Shown here piece by piece: positions 22,292-33,939 of a stretch of 64,000 nucleotides of DNA. Source of the stretch: Setomelanomma holmii (Eukaryota; Ascomycota; Dothideomycetes; Pleosporales; Phaeosphaeriaceae); assembly GCA_010015745.1 (NCBI GenBank), contig ML978170.1, positions 1 through 64,000 of the forward strand, read 5' to 3'. The stretch's first letter is position 1, and each line of letters starts with the position of its first letter. A model generated the notes under the pieces. That model was not told where the DNA came from and searched no databases. It worked only from the letters and a program-made list of their open reading frames with translations. A program made the translations under genes and the position numbers.

Positions 22292-23127
22292 TCAATTGCC
22301 ATAGCCCCCACATGTAGTTCCACGACCCGGACCGACGTTGCCGCCGCCACGACCACCATGAGCCGAAGAGCCACCACGAGTCAGTCTAGCGTCGCGCCTA
22401 CATCGAGATTAGCGGCCATGTCGTAAGATTAGACGAGGACTTGTAGCTTACCAGTTGGGGTAGCTGACGAGAGAGGGTCGACGACCAGCATTGATCTCAG
22501 CCTGAACGACTTGTTCATGGTTGGCCTGCAAATCGCGGGACGGCTGCAGCGGGGGCAAGACGTGACCGACATACTTCTTGAAATGGCGGATTATGAGGAG
22601 AGCAGCCATTTCTCGATTTGAAGTGAGATCGGCGACTCCAGGGTGCGCCAGAGACGGGTTCGTGACGCCATAGATGATCTGAGCGAGGAAATCTTTGTTC
22701 TCGTCGACCATGTCCTGAGCATGTTAGGAGTTGATACAGTCTTCAGGATTCATGAAGAGCACTTACTATGGTCTTGCTGAGACGAGTAGCATCCTCCACG
22801 ATCGAGCCAAAGTCGAAGTTTGGCAGGGTTTCATCCTTGTCGGTGGGGTTGATGACCGGCATATGGGTCCTGAAGTAGGTGAGGATGTTGGCTTCGCCAT
22901 ACTCCTCGAGGCACGATGGGCTCTGTTGCGGAACATGGTTGGCCCGATAGATCAACTCGGGGTTCCAGTTGTCCTTGGTGTAGGAGAAGTGGAGGACATC
23001 GTGGAGGGAGGGGTAGATATCGATAAGCTATGGGAAAGCTGTAGATGCTATCTGATTGCTGGTCAGTATGGGGTTCTGAGTTCGGAGGATGACTCACAAG
23101 ACTGGGGACTGAACGGAAGTGCGCTTG
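22292..23127 (-). CDS. Unknown protein, paralogue family member A
   Basis: Exons 23027-22767, 22714-22452 and 22397-22292 are well defined by introns of 52 and 54 nt. A 30-nt exon at 23127-23098 probably precedes them, but the start codon could not be placed, so the 5' end is incomplete. The central region has R-E-M-A-A-L-L-I-I-R-H-F-K-K-Y-V. It ends in a Gly/Arg-rich tail (R-G-G, G-G-R-G-G-G) of about 30 residues. The sequence aligns by eye with the genes at 38.4-39.5 and 40.6-41.5 kb. All three share a phase-0 intron at the same place (here after K-T-I, before D-M-V-D-E-N). The RG-rich tail hints at RNA or protein contacts, but the function is unknown. Confidence 0.65.
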
Positions 23128-23937
23128 CTGTTGTCAGTGGGGATAAAGAAAGCAAGAGCTATACACGCGGTGGGTTGCAGTTCATATATGGACAAGTACG
23201 AGCCTTCTCGCGGTAACCGCAACTTTCGATCGCAAGTATCGCTCACCTTTGCTTCACGACTGCGTTTGTTGGAACTACACAATAAAGAGTATAATGGCGA
23301 GAGATCGAGGTGAAGAAGACAAAAATGTCATCAAGTCGTGGTGAAAGCGGCAATAGAGGTAAGTAGGTACGATTTGGAGAGCTGATCTTTTCGAATTTTG
23401 ATGGAAGGAAGGTGGATGTCAACGAAGGCCAATAATGGTGGCAAATATAAGACAGAGATTGGGGCATGTTTCCTTTAGTTGGCTTGATGGCATGATGTTG
23501 CCTGTCACTTCATGACCGCACGCAGTAAGCACGACGTCATGGACGGAAGGCTTGACAGAACTTTATTCTTCGACTAAAACGCCGCATGACCATATAGGAT
23601 CCCAAGACGGGTGGGCTTGTGAGCAAGGACAAGACAGGTACGAGCTGCCTACAATATCGGAGCGAAAGTTACATGTCCTGAAAACTTTCGCGCCGGCACG
23701 TGCTGCAAATCCGCAGGCACGATCTGTAAGAGCTCTGGTGTACACGAAGCCGTTCTTGCCGTGTACCATCATCACTTCTCCTTTGTCGTCAACGTACTCA
23801 GAGACCCACTTACCTATCTAGGTAGGGGTTAAGCCTCTATAGGCAACTACTAGGCTCAAATAGGTAATCAATCAAGTCAAGCCAGACCCTCTGAGCCCCA
23901 CTTAATTGCTTGTTGCGGAGTCTATTCAGACGGTCCC
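23128..23937. other. Upstream region of member A, otherwise empty
   Basis: A minus-strand frame from ATG 23467 to 23243 (74 codons) could be leader or a misread first exon of member A. Its phase does not join the 30-nt exon cleanly. Nothing else is supported. Confidence 0.35.
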
Positions 23938-24422
23938 ATATGAGGACAAAAGCCACATGTGTTGGATCGTCTGCAGTTTTGTGTCATGTCAACCTCGTCT
24001 CCCTTCGCCTCTATGCCATTTTTCAGAACATTCATGAGCTTTTCCGCCCCAAATTCACCTTGTTCAACTTTCTCCATTGTGCGAGCCAGATGCAGAGCTC
24101 TCCTAGCAGCATTCTCGAGATCGTGGTCTTTTAGGCCGAAGTGCGGCTTGATTCTCGAGATCAGCGTTTCTTGAACCCACGCTTGTAGCTCAGCAGCGGG
24201 TACAGGCTTCCACTGTCATTCGCTCGATGGCATAGACATGATGGGATGTGGTGATAGTCGGTACGCAGATCGAGTCGACTGCATTCATCAACGCGTGCAT
24301 AGAGCGGCTGTGGTCTACGGTGTGTTTGGATTTGATCAGCTAACTCAACAAAGGATGAGTGAAGAAGCCCAACTGTCTCACACAAGCATCAAGCATGGCG
24401 AGTTGTGATACATTCATAACAA
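23938..24422 (-). pseudogene. Decayed gene of unknown type
   Basis: From an ATG at about 24420 one minus-strand frame reads as protein (L-D-A-C-V-R-Q-L-G-F-F-T-H-P-L-L), hits a TAG, then continues in the same frame (H-T-V-D-H-S-R-S-M-H-A-L-M-N-A-V-D) to about 24190. A second frame then runs from about 24212 to a stop at 23938 (L-E-N-A-A-R-R-A-L-H-L-A-R-T-M-E-K). The two parts read as one ancestral protein broken by a stop codon and a frame change. An intron covering the break is possible but less simple. No domain is recognised. Confidence 0.4.
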
Positions 24423-24802
24423 ACAGGAATTTGCCAGCCGGTCCTTCCATCGCCTTTTGACCTTTGCGGCGAGAAAGGTAGTAGGGTATATCCACCTGAA
24501 GCAACTACATTGTGTTTCCATATCGAGCAGCAGATTTTCAAAGCGCGGTCATTCGCCGGTGAGAGCAGCGAAAGTGGAAGTCTGGGATATGGCAGACCAA
24601 ACAGTGTATTGGAGTATTTTATTGAAACTGAAAAGCCAGCCCTGGTCAAAGTCATCAGAACCCTTGGAAGGTCATGTAGCAAAATACAGTCAAGACTTGA
24701 GATAATTTCACAAGCAGCAAGAGGTATGGAAGCAGCTAATGGACCTTGGTTGCGACACTGCCAGCATTCTAAACGCCTATACCTTGGTCGGCTGCATCAG
24801 TC

Positions 24803-25396
24803 CTACCCGAGCTTCCTAGACTGCATCGCCTCTGCCGCATCTGTCGCCTCTGCCGCCTCCTCATCCACAGCACTCGAGCCTTGATTAGCCATGATCGTCA
24901 TGGAACTGAGCGCGTGAGGCTCCGGGGCCCGACTGTTTGCGATGCTATCAAGCAGAGTCAGCAGAAAAGAATATCCCAAGAGTTAGTGGACCTACCCCAT
25001 CCGCCTCAGCTCTCCAATATCTGCATCATCATGAGATTCTCGATGACGAAAAAATATGGCTGCGATATGAATCGGATCGTCAAGTTGAGTTCGTGTCAAC
25101 ACCGACGATGGTACGACTGCGCGGGTCCTGTGAACGACAGCGTGCACGATCGCTGCCACTGTGTCTCGGTCATCGGGTATCGCAGTCAGGCTAGGCATGA
25201 GATGGCGTGCGCGATCGAGTATATCGTCCTTTTTGAAGATGGGAATATCGTACTGCTGGCTCAAGAAGTCAAAGAGATGGACATACTTCCAGAGCCTCAT
25301 GCCGTACGAAGTTTGCGGATCGGACGGCTGGGTGTCAGACATGGCCTGGAGTGTTCGTGGATATCGGATGAATCTTGGGTCATGCCTTTCATGCAT
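24803..25396 (-). CDS. Small hypothetical protein, 162-180 aa
   Basis: Exon 1 ends at 24996. A 51-nt intron (GTAGGT, CTGAC branch, ATAG) leads to exon 2 at 24944-24803. Two in-frame ATGs are possible, 25396 or 25342. The shorter form (162 residues) starts M-S-D-T-Q. The first part contains a hydrophobic L-W-K-Y-V-H-L-F-D-F-L stretch reminiscent of the helical end of BTB domains, but no BTB core is present. The C-terminus is Ala/Glu-rich and acidic. Function is unknown. The joined frame and good splice signals support a real gene. Confidence 0.5.
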
Positions 25397-25687
25397 TCTT
25401 GTACCTGAACACGCTTTGCGCCCACGTTTGCATGGCAGAATGGTTAGAGGCGATAACGAAGCGTAATCGTATGTAAGCAAGCACGCTCCTGTCAGGGATT
25501 CGCATGACTGCTGCGTGACGACCTTGCGCAAATATTGTTCCCTCTTAGCAGCAATTCTGGCATGAATCTTGGTCCTACCAGAGAAATATGCGTGCTAGCC
25601 TATCCGCACAGTCAAGTGAGGGTACCCCTGTTCATTTTAATCGTCCTCGTTTGGTAATACGTATGCCAGACTCAGCTAAATACATGC
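25397..25687. other. Intergenic, no gene seen
   Basis: This short stretch between the small hypothetical gene and the permease 3' end holds no feature with support. Confidence 0.5.
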
Positions 25688-27088
25688 TTAGACCTTCTTT
25701 CCAATCTTCTTTGACATGTTCAATCTCGCGAGCAGCACAAGTAGGCTCGCCAGAAGACCAATGCCTCCAGCATAAAATATAGCTGGGCGGAAAGCGTCTA
25801 TGCCTTGTTGACCATTTTGACCACCTGTTGCTTGGAGGAGATAACCTGCAATCGGCGCACCTATCAAGTAGCCGATCGTCCAACCGGTAGTAGACATGCT
25901 CATCGCCCCTGCCGCTCGACCTGGGCCGAAAATGCTAGCGACCACTGTCGGCAGGACTGTGAAGAAGGACCCGTTTGCTACACCGTTGAGAATGGCGAAG
26001 GTCACCAAGGGACCTAGCGTGCTTGAGACGGGCCAGATAGCGAGCATGCTGATGGCATTCATGGCCATTGTGATGAGAAGAGTGTTCGTGGGTCCAATCT
26101 TGTCGCACAGCGGGCCTCCGAAGAACCGTCCAATTGCGTTACATGCGTTGAAAGCGGCGACTAGTCCGGCACCTGTGCTGGATGACAGGCTAAGCGATTG
26201 CGCAAAGAGGGGCAGATAGTATGGCGGTACGAACAAAGAGAATGTGCCAATAGCTCCAGCCAGGAAGACGGCAGTGAAAGCCCAGTTCCGAAACATTGAT
26301 ATCTCGAGGAAGGGTGCATTCCTGACTAGCGTACGATCCGTCATGAACCAAGCTGCCGGAAGGCCGGTGGTGAATGTCATGAGGCCTTGGATGCGGAAGG
26401 TCCATGCAATGCCCACACGATCCACCAAAACCTGCAATACAATGGCCATGACGGTTCCCCCAATTCCGCCTCCAAGCTTGACCAGACCATTGGCGAGTCC
26501 GATTTTGCTGCTGAAGTACTGAACCGGAAGAGCGTTACAAATGGTATAGACTGCACTAATACCAATCCCCGATACGAGGCCGAAGCTCACAAACAGCCCG
26601 GCTACGCTAGTGGTACTGAAGCTGGCGGCTATCTGCCCAAGTGACATGAGTGAGATGCCTACCATGGCTGTCGTTCTCGATCCGCACCATCGGGCCAAGC
26701 GTGTCATGAACAGCCCAAATGCGACCCCACCAGCAAGGTTCAGAGAGCCAACAAACGACACGGTGGATGTGGAAGTGCCCGAAAGTGAGGAGGAGAGAAG
26801 TGCTACTTGCATCACACCCCAGCAACTGATCATCGCATTGACCCAGAAGGTGGTGAAAGAGGCACAGAATACAACAACCCAGCCATAGCCACCATCAGGA
26901 ATAGCTGTGGTGCTGAAACCTGTCTCTGCGGATGGTGGATGGTTGAAGTCGTTTGGAGATTGTGCATCTTGTGGACTGGGATTGCTTTGAGTAATCCCAA
27001 AGCGCGAGGTCGTGCTGTATGAGGGAGGCGGCGAGATGGGGTAGCTTTCGAGCTCAATCGGCTGCTGGAGTTGTGTCTGCGTCGCCAT
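25688..27088 (-). CDS. MFS monocarboxylate-type permease
   Basis: Plasma-membrane transporter of the major facilitator superfamily, monocarboxylate porter branch. A single exon from ATG 27088 encodes 466 residues. An N-terminal soluble part of about 75 residues is rich in Pro, Ser and Gln. The branch motif D-G-G-Y-G-W-V-V-V (about 78-86) enters the first of about 12 hydrophobic spans. A long loop with T-D-R-T-L-V-R-N-A-P separates the two halves. The second half has G-R-F-F-G-G-P-L-C-D-K-I-G, a typical loop motif. The cargo (lactate, pyruvate or other acids) cannot be read from sequence, and related fungal genes are often annotated MCH-like. Confidence 0.88.
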   Translation of the reverse strand: MATQTQLQQPIELESYPISPPPSYSTTSRFGITQSNPSPQDAQSPNDFNHPPSAETGFSTTAIPDGGYGWVVVFCASFTTFWVNAMISCWGVMQVALLSSSLSGTSTSTVSFVGSLNLAGGVAFGLFMTRLARWCGSRTTAMVGISLMSLGQIAASFSTTSVAGLFVSFGLVSGIGISAVYTICNALPVQYFSSKIGLANGLVKLGGGIGGTVMAIVLQVLVDRVGIAWTFRIQGLMTFTTGLPAAWFMTDRTLVRNAPFLEISMFRNWAFTAVFLAGAIGTFSLFVPPYYLPLFAQSLSLSSSTGAGLVAAFNACNAIGRFFGGPLCDKIGPTNTLLITMAMNAISMLAIWPVSSTLGPLVTFAILNGVANGSFFTVLPTVVASIFGPGRAAGAMSMSTTGWTIGYLIGAPIAGYLLQATGGQNGQQGIDAFRPAIFYAGGIGLLASLLVLLARLNMSKKIGKKV

Positions 27089-28013
27089 CGTATGTCGGAG
27101 CGTTCTTACGACTGTCGGTATCCTCAATGCCTTCTTGCTGGGTTATATGAAGTCAGACACAGTCATCCGTGATTGACGCTTGCCGTCGGAATAAATGGTG
27201 GTATTCCGATTACTAAGCCGATCATCCGGAAGGGCGCAATTGCCGCATAAGGCGTACACCCCGCCTTGCACTTCAAGTGAATGCCATCGTAGATCACAAG
27301 GGCACTTCGGCGATAGATGACTTTCGCGTTGAGATGATCGTGTTATTGGACGAGAAGATATCCCTTGGAGTTGGAAATGCAGGTGCACACGACTCAGATG
27401 CACGGACCTCAAGAAGTTCGCGAGATTCTTGAGACAATCATCGTCGCGGCGCCACCTACCACAACACCTCCCATTTCCCTCTCTATCTCTCCACAAATTT
27501 TCTCTTGAACAATAAACCTCCCCCCATCTATAGAGCCGTCGATCTACAGTTGCTACCACAGCTAAGCTGTCTACCATGTGACTCTCCGCTTTTACTCCCA
27601 TTACCCATACAACGCCAAGCCCTTCCCGAAACACCATCCCAAACCTCCTACACCTCAAGAGCCGCACATCAAACACACCCAACCAACAGCCTGCTCAACA
27701 TCCACGGTGACAAGCTCAGATCAGCTAGACGAAGCTCTGAGGCATGCTTGGCTACCTGACGATGTTTTGCGTATGAGGCGTCGCGGTGTTTACTTGGGCG
27801 TCTGGTTTCAGCATGTAGCATGCAGAGGTGGTATAGGTAGTCGAATTTCCCCACAAACTTCATTCTCGTGGTGATATTGCTATTCTACTGCCTTTTCCGC
27901 GATCATCTGCATCTTACATCTTCGATTCCTCGGCTGGTCCATCATCTTCCACTATAATTCTAATATCCTTCCGTCCTATCCGTGCTGTGCACCCTCTACT
28001 CATCACAACCAAA
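27089..28013. other. Divergent promoter region
   Basis: About 0.9 kb separates the permease and the secreted hydrolase, transcribed away from each other. C/T-rich tracts (27480-27530, 27990-28013) precede the plus-strand gene. No gene is supported. Confidence 0.5.
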
Positions 28014-29232
28014 ATGCACCGTCTCGTCGTCCTCTCTTCTCTACTCGCACTTACTTTCGCCCTCCCCCAACGCATCAGAAACGGCAATGGACGTAACGGC
28101 GGCGGCCGCGCACAACAAGCTACGGCGCAACAACAAGCCGCACAAGTTCCGCAGGGAATAAGTACTGCGCAGGATGGATCTACGATTTTGGATGATACGG
28201 TCATGGTCAAGTAAGCCTATTCATAGTCCATCATATCACTTGCCCTCTAATTCATAGCATCTCCATTCACGCGAATCCAAACCCAAACTAACCCCCAAAA
28301 GTAACCTTCCAATCCGCTTCAAGATCTCTGCTCCCGCAGACCAATTCCTCCCCGCCTCCGGCGTCCCTGGCGCCGCTGCAACCTCAGCCAAGGGTACACT
28401 AGGCGCCAACATCCTCCTGCACGGCGACGGCGGACAATCTTTCTTCGACATGCCCAATCAAAACGTACAAGCCAACACCATGGGCGTCGCACTCCTCGCG
28501 CCGAACGCGAATTTATTCTGGGGTGGCGGAAGTGGATTGCAACGGACTGACGGCGTGGCGCATGCGCAGGCTGTGAATGATTTCGTGCAGAATGAACTGC
28601 CGGCGCGAGTTGCTGTGAATACGAGCAACATTGTGTTTACGGGTGTGAGTGGTGGGAGCTTACTTATGAGTGGGTTTTTTATTCCGGCGCAGATGCAGAA
28701 TTTCGCGAATTCGGCTGTCGAGTTGAACTGTGGTGCGTTGGCGCCGCAGGTTGCCTTTCAGAATGCGGCGACTGTCATGCCGCAGACGAGGATTCATTAC
28801 CAGTCTACGCAGTCGGATCTCACGGAACTTCAAGCCTCGATTCCACAGGCCGTGGCGGCATATGAGCAGGCGGCTGTGGATGCGGGCATGAGTGCGGCTC
28901 AGATCAACGCGCTACAGACTGTGGATAATACGCCAGCGGGAGGACATTGCGAGTTCGATGGCCAGGATTTTGTTAGCGGAGTGCAGACAATGCTATCGAG
29001 CTACGCGAGTGTGATGCAGGGTGGGAATGGAACTGTACAAGGTATCGGTGCGCCGAGTACTGGTGTGGTTACGAAGGGGGTCGTCGGGAACGAGAAGTTG
29101 AAATTCGCGGCGGGCGGACGAAAGCGCGAGGCAGAGGTGGAGAACATGGTGAACATGAAATGGGCGAGGCAGGCGGAGGTGTTCGAGACTGGCGATGTAC
29201 AGCTGCTCTCTTGTGATCGAACGTCGTGCTGA
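28014..29232 (+). CDS. Secreted alpha/beta-hydrolase-like protein
   Basis: Exons 28014-28210 and 28302-29232 join across a 91-nt intron (GTAAGC...ACTAAC...AAG) to give 375 residues. The first 16 residues (M-H-R-L-V-V-L-S-S-L-L-A-L-T-F-A) are a clear signal peptide, followed by an Asn/Gly then Gln/Ala-rich linker. The folded part contains H-G-D-G-G and G-V-S-G-G-S (about 221-226), which look like the oxyanion loop and nucleophile elbow of an alpha/beta hydrolase. A late G-G-H-C-E could supply the His. Relatives in fungi are often mislabelled cyclin-like F-box proteins, and catalysis is unproven. A mono/dibasic site (R-K-R-E) near the C-terminus is a possible processing site. Confidence 0.75.
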
Positions 29233-29530
29233 GCGATTTGGTTCTCGAGTAAGCCCTAGATTTACACTTTGTAAGTGCATCCAGATCTCGCAAAATGTTA
29301 ATGCAGACCCTGCTGCTTCTTGCTGCATGCACATTGTAGCCATTGCATGCAGGCATCACTTCAAGAGTGGTCGTGATTCGATTGGCTTTCGTAATGTTCA
29401 TTTGGTGGTATTGTGAAGGTCGTCCCATCGCTAGCATGTGCAATGTCTGCTTCCAAATCCTTCACCCCGTAAATGCATTTTCGCCGTTCCCGTGAACCCA
29501 TGAAAGTCGAAGAGCTGGAAAAGGGACACC
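29233..29530. other. Convergent 3' spacer
   Basis: About 300 bases between the convergent hydrolase and uL14 genes. Nothing is supported. Confidence 0.6.
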
Positions 29531-30211
29531 TCACATGACGACACCAGAGTTGGAGGCGATACGCGGCCAGAGCTCGGCGGCCTCCTTTGCGACGGGGCCG
29601 GTGATTGCGGAGCCCTTCATTTCACCCTTGGGGTTGACGATCTGTGCATAGTCAGTTCCTGTCCTCACATCCTAGCCCGCGAAACGCCCTGATCGCGCGC
29701 GCCGCCACAATTTCCACTCACCACACCAGCGTTGTCCTCGAAGTACAGGTAGACACCGTCCGCCCGCCTCCATGGCTTGCTCTGTCGGACAATGACGGCG
29801 GGCATGACCTTCTTCCTCAGCTCAGGCTTTCCCTTCTTGACGGTGGCCATGACCATGTCGCCGGCACCACCTGCGGGCAGGCGGTTGAGACGCGCACCAA
29901 TGCCCTTGACGGAGATGATGTACAGGTTACGGGCGCCCGAGTTGTCGCAGCAGTTCATGACGGCTCCGCTGTGTTACCATTAGCCCAATCCTTTGTTCTT
30001 TGCGCGACCGATTTCCTGCGCAGACATCGTTCGGGATAGCGATCGCGCTTTGGGGGGACGTACACAGGCAGACCGAGAGTCATCTTGAGCTTGTTACCGG
30101 AGGAAGAACCTCGACTGCACACACGTTAGCGACTGCGCAATCCATTTTTCCTTCCTTCTAAGTTCGAATTCATTCGACTGCGCGGCGTACATACCCACGC
30201 TTGGATGCCAT
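29531..30211 (-). CDS. rpl23: 60S ribosomal protein uL14 (L23)
   Basis: Large-subunit ribosomal protein near the subunit interface. Four exons (30211-30195, 30114-30064, 29968-29722, 29641-29531) with introns of 80, 95 and 80 nt give 141 residues, close to yeast Rpl23 (137). The first exon has only 17 bases. Diagnostic stretches are N-C-C-D-N-S-G-A-R-N-L, G-A-R-L-N-R-L-P-A-G-G-A-G-D and F-E-D-N-A-G-V-I-V-N-P-K-G-E-M-K-G-S-A. The C-terminus ends A-S-N-S-G-V-V-M. An intron-rich 5' end is usual for fungal ribosomal protein genes. Confidence 0.97.
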
Positions 30212-30539
30212 TGCGACGGATTGTGTGTGTGGGTTTTGGTTTGGGCGGGTTCGTGTGCGTCGTCGCGGGGTTGTCGAATGTCGTGAACTTCGAGAATGCG
30301 AATTGCTGTGTGGGCGGAGGCTCGCTTTTTCCGTCCGAGCTGCGCTAACCCAGCGTGGCACTAGCGCCCAAAGCACGAATTCTCCAGACCACCTTCACAT
30401 CACCCGCGTCATCATCACGTCTCAAACGCGGTCCACAAGCGACAGTCACGGTTTTGAAGATAGTTCTTTTCTGCATTTCTGATTTCTATGCATTTCAGTG
30501 TCATCATCTCCAACTGCCTGCAAGTGCCGATTTTCAATA

Positions 30540-30920
30540 TCCTAGACCAATGTATTCCTGTACAAGACGCCATCCTCCACCATCTTGAAATTGGCGACAT
30601 CATTCCACACAGCAAATAGACCAAGGCTTTCCGCAATCTTGTGAGGATCGTCGAGAAGACGCAAATTCAACATCAACAATCTTCTCAAAGACTTCTTCGA
30701 CCCAAATCGTTCCGCTCGCTGCAAGGAAAGCACAATATGCTGATCGGAACTTTATCTGCATACGCCTCCATGTCTCGCCAGACACTTGCAGATGTCGGTG
30801 TGGACGGCGTTCTACAAACCCTGTTTGTTGAGGAAGGGCGCCACGCAGGAGCACTCCAGGAATGCCTACTACGAAACGGCTGGCGTAGTCATCGAGATGG
30901 GCCGGCAAGGAGCTGGTAGG
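30540..30920 (+). pseudogene. F-box-like relic, plus strand
   Basis: The plus strand reads I-P-V-Q-D-A-I-L-H-H-L-E-I-G-D-I-I, a stop, then T-K-A-F-R-N-L, and further on P-K-S-F-R-S-L-Q-G-K-H-N-M-L-I-G near 30700-30760 in another frame. This order (F-box-like helix, then F-R-S-L-Q-x-K-H-N) is typical of a common fungal protein family. Stops and frame changes show that the copy is dead. Confidence 0.45.
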
Positions 30921-30937
30921 TACAATGCCGTCTGTGC

Positions 30938-31877
30938 TCAGAGGGACCATCCATGTCTTCTTGTCGCTGATATATCGATCCTCGAACGAGTCATTAGCCT
31001 GGAAGGCTTGACCCAGCCGCCCATCCCTTTGATCGCACGATCCGCGTCGCGCTGCCCATCCAATGGCACTGGCATAACCGTGATACCTGTATATCTCCAG
31101 ACTCGAAGGATGGTTGATGCATCAGCTAATTTGTGCAATCTTCTCGTGATGTACGCCTCATGCTTGGTGAAGGTTGCGTGGGCGAACAGACAGTATGCTT
31201 TGTTCCATGTGATGAAATACATGCAGCATATTAAGGGCTCTCTCAAGATATGGTGGAGCGGTTTACGTTCCATAGCATGAAGAAGAACTAGTTTGTTGTC
31301 GTACTTTTTTCAATACATTGTCTATGAAATGTCAGCACCATGAAGCTCTTTTGAGTCTGCAAACGATCAGGACGGCTTGGCGTGTCGAATTGCCGATCAC
31401 GGGCCGTCACTGACGAGACAATCCTCCACGGCCTGTGCATTCGAACTCACTTACTTCCGCTGCAAGCAAGAGGTGAGGGCCTTGGAGGGTATCGGGCTGT
31501 GATGTTGGACACGCTCTTCGATGCCGTAGTATTGGCGGTGCCTTTCGAGCAAGAAGCTCCCAAGCTGAGAGGTCGAATTTGAAGCCATCGTCCTAGGCCT
31601 GTATTCAATGGAACGTAGTCACCCGAGTCCGGATGCTGAATGTATGGAGCCAAGTGTCGATGATGAATTAGGTGGCTACCATATCTCTGAGCTGACCGAC
31701 CAGACTTCTGCAAGTCTTCGATATACTGATTATGTCTCCGGTCGCCAGATGGCGGAGCATAACGGTTTGAACTGGTATGTATTGCTTGAGTAGGTCGATA
31801 GGATCAGTCGGCAGCTGAAGAGGCAGTTGGGGAGGCGGCGTCATGGATCTTAGAGCCAGCTCAGCAACACAGTCCAT
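30938..31877 (-). pseudogene. F-box-like relic, minus strand
   Basis: The ATG at 31877 opens a 69-codon frame with I-P-V-Q-T-V-M-L-R-H-L-A-T-G-D-I-I-S-I-S-K-T, matching the start of the plus-strand relic. The middle (31660-31280) shows no coding logic. From 31273 to about 30960 a frame again reads like the C-terminal part of the same family (F-I-T-W-N-K-A-Y-C-L-F-A-H-A-T-F). It appears to be a second copy in the opposite direction with an eroded centre. Confidence 0.45.
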
Positions 31878-32404
31878 GATTGTGATCCGCGATCAAAAAC
31901 GTTACAACACCATACTGACATGAGACCCGGTAGAGTGCGATATGCTCAAGAGACGGAAATGACGAAGACACAACGCCAGCGACTGAGACTTGGGACAACC
32001 AACGTGTCGATTGTTTGCTCTTGATCATATAGCAAGCAATCATGGATGAAGACAAGGTGGGAAGCTTCATCATCGCGCGTTTCAAGCTGTGGTGCACAGA
32101 GAAAGAGAGCTGTTTGCTTCTACATAGATGACTGTACTCTGTTTGATGTGTGTTTATGAGCAGAGTATACATTGCCGAGAAATGCTGTGATGATAAGAGT
32201 TTACAGTCTCTTGGTACCGTAGTCTTTGACGTGCTTGCTTACATTGAATAAGTCGCAGGGATTGCTAAGCGGGTGAAGCGCAACATACCGGACAGTTACA
32301 TGGCGTTTGCGGAACGTGGAAGCCTCGCTAAAGCCAAGCTCTCCTACCCTTGGTGAGCACGGGGATAGGTTCTAGCCGTCGTGATCGTTGTTCTTACTCG
32401 CGAG
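31878..32404. other. Intergenic, no gene seen
   Basis: No supported gene or RNA. It lies between the relic start and the stop of the next minus-strand gene. Confidence 0.5.
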
Positions 32405-33559
32405 TCATTCAGCTTCAACATTGCCAGGGACCTCGATCTGGTTGTATGTAGGAACAAGATTGTCGCCATCACGAGTCGTGAATTTGCCGGTTTCAACACC
32501 TAGAATGAAGTCGAAGTTCTCGCGGTTCTTCATGGTGAGGAACCCCATCTGCTCTAAGTATCGAATCGCGCCGCTGTATAAAGTTTCCTTGCTGAGGAGA
32601 GGTGGTCCTTCGTCTTTCTGGAATCGGATGTAAACCACCAGTCGCTGCTCGTCCACGTCGATGGTGCACTCAATCTCCATAGTCTCGTGCTTTGCGGCGT
32701 CGCGTAGTGTCTGCAACCAACAATCATTAGGGTTGGCCAGTAATTGGTTGAGGTCTTTCATGCATCCGTACGCCCAGAACAAGCCTGCGAAGATGTCTTC
32801 GAGAGCGTCAGAGTGATCGCAGTAGGTTTCGCAGCCGCAGCGAAGCGAATGTCCACACTCTTCACACACGGCGTTGGGCAGATCACCATCGAGCAGTCTG
32901 CGGCAGACGAAAGTGGCAACAAATGTGGAGCAGAACGCTCGTAGTCGGAACAAAGGGGCGATGTCGAGCAGAATGTCTTCCTCTTTCATTTTGTCGTGGT
33001 CCCAAGCGATGGCCAGCAGCTTGGGGGCATTGCAATAGTCATCTACATTAGGATAGTAAGTCCTTATGAAGGCCTCAAGATCGTTGAAGTCCAAGCGTAT
33101 GGTGGAGTTGCGCAGCCAGATGGGTCTGTACTCGGAGCGAATATGTTTACAGGTTTGTGTGAGGGAGAAGAACTTCCGCCCAGTGTTGCGTGAGGACGTA
33201 ATTTTCTTGGTTGCTGTGGTGGTCTGTTTAGCCAGTAGCGGCGGTAGTTCGAACTCATCCGCATCGAATGTGGCCTCCTGGGCGAGATGGTAAATTCGAT
33301 TGCGAAGCTCTTCACTATGTTAGCACATGGCTGGATTGTTTTCGCTGAGCTCTATTCTCACCTGGGGCGAGGTCAAGAAAACGGAAACATGGCTGGTCCC
33401 TGGTACCAGATACCTGCTTACGTCTGCTCTTTTCGTTGTTGTTGGTTGCTATCTGGTGTGAGACGCTAGCTCGGTCTTTGGCAGCTGAGCGACTGGGAGG
33501 AAAGTTAGCGCAGCGTAAAGCAGGACTGAAATCATTCCTGCTTACGTTACAGGTGGCAT
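32405..33559 (-). CDS. F-box-like hypothetical protein, 349 aa
   Basis: Three exons are 33559-33546 (14 nt), 33492-33362 and 33309-32405, with introns of 53 and 52 nt (branch GCTAACT in the first). The frame is intact throughout. After a basic N-terminal tail, residues about 43-53 read F-L-D-L-A-P-E-L-R-N-R-I-Y, the hallmark opening of many fungal F-box-like proteins, and are followed by F-F-S-L-T-Q-T-C-K-H-I-R-S-E. A Cys cluster (C-E-E-C-G-H-S-L-R-C-G-C, about 183-194) could bind zinc. Partner or substrate is unknown. If it is a true F-box protein it would dock to Skp1 in an SCF ubiquitin ligase. Confidence 0.7.
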
Positions 33560-33939
33560 ATTGCCGGCTGAGCTGAACGATGCCTTGATTTATGCGACTT
33601 GGAAACACAAGATAATGCTTGGGTGTTGAGCGGTGCAAGCATGAGACTGGACGGCAGGAGACCTCTTGGCCAAGGCGCTTACCGTGTCGCGCTCGACGCG
33701 CGCGTTCCCGTGACTAACAGGCCACTTCTGCTAGCACGTGCGAGAGGCCAGCCATGCAGGTGGTTGCCGCAACAAGCGCAGACCTTAGCTGAGGACGCTT
33801 CAGCAGTGCTATGGGCCAAAGCCAGACACACTGCAGTCCATGACTGCGGCATTCCATAAGCCGAGATGATCCAAGAAGTGAATTGATGCTGATGAATATG
33901 GTACCTAAGTAGCGACAACATTCCAGAAATGCATAACCG

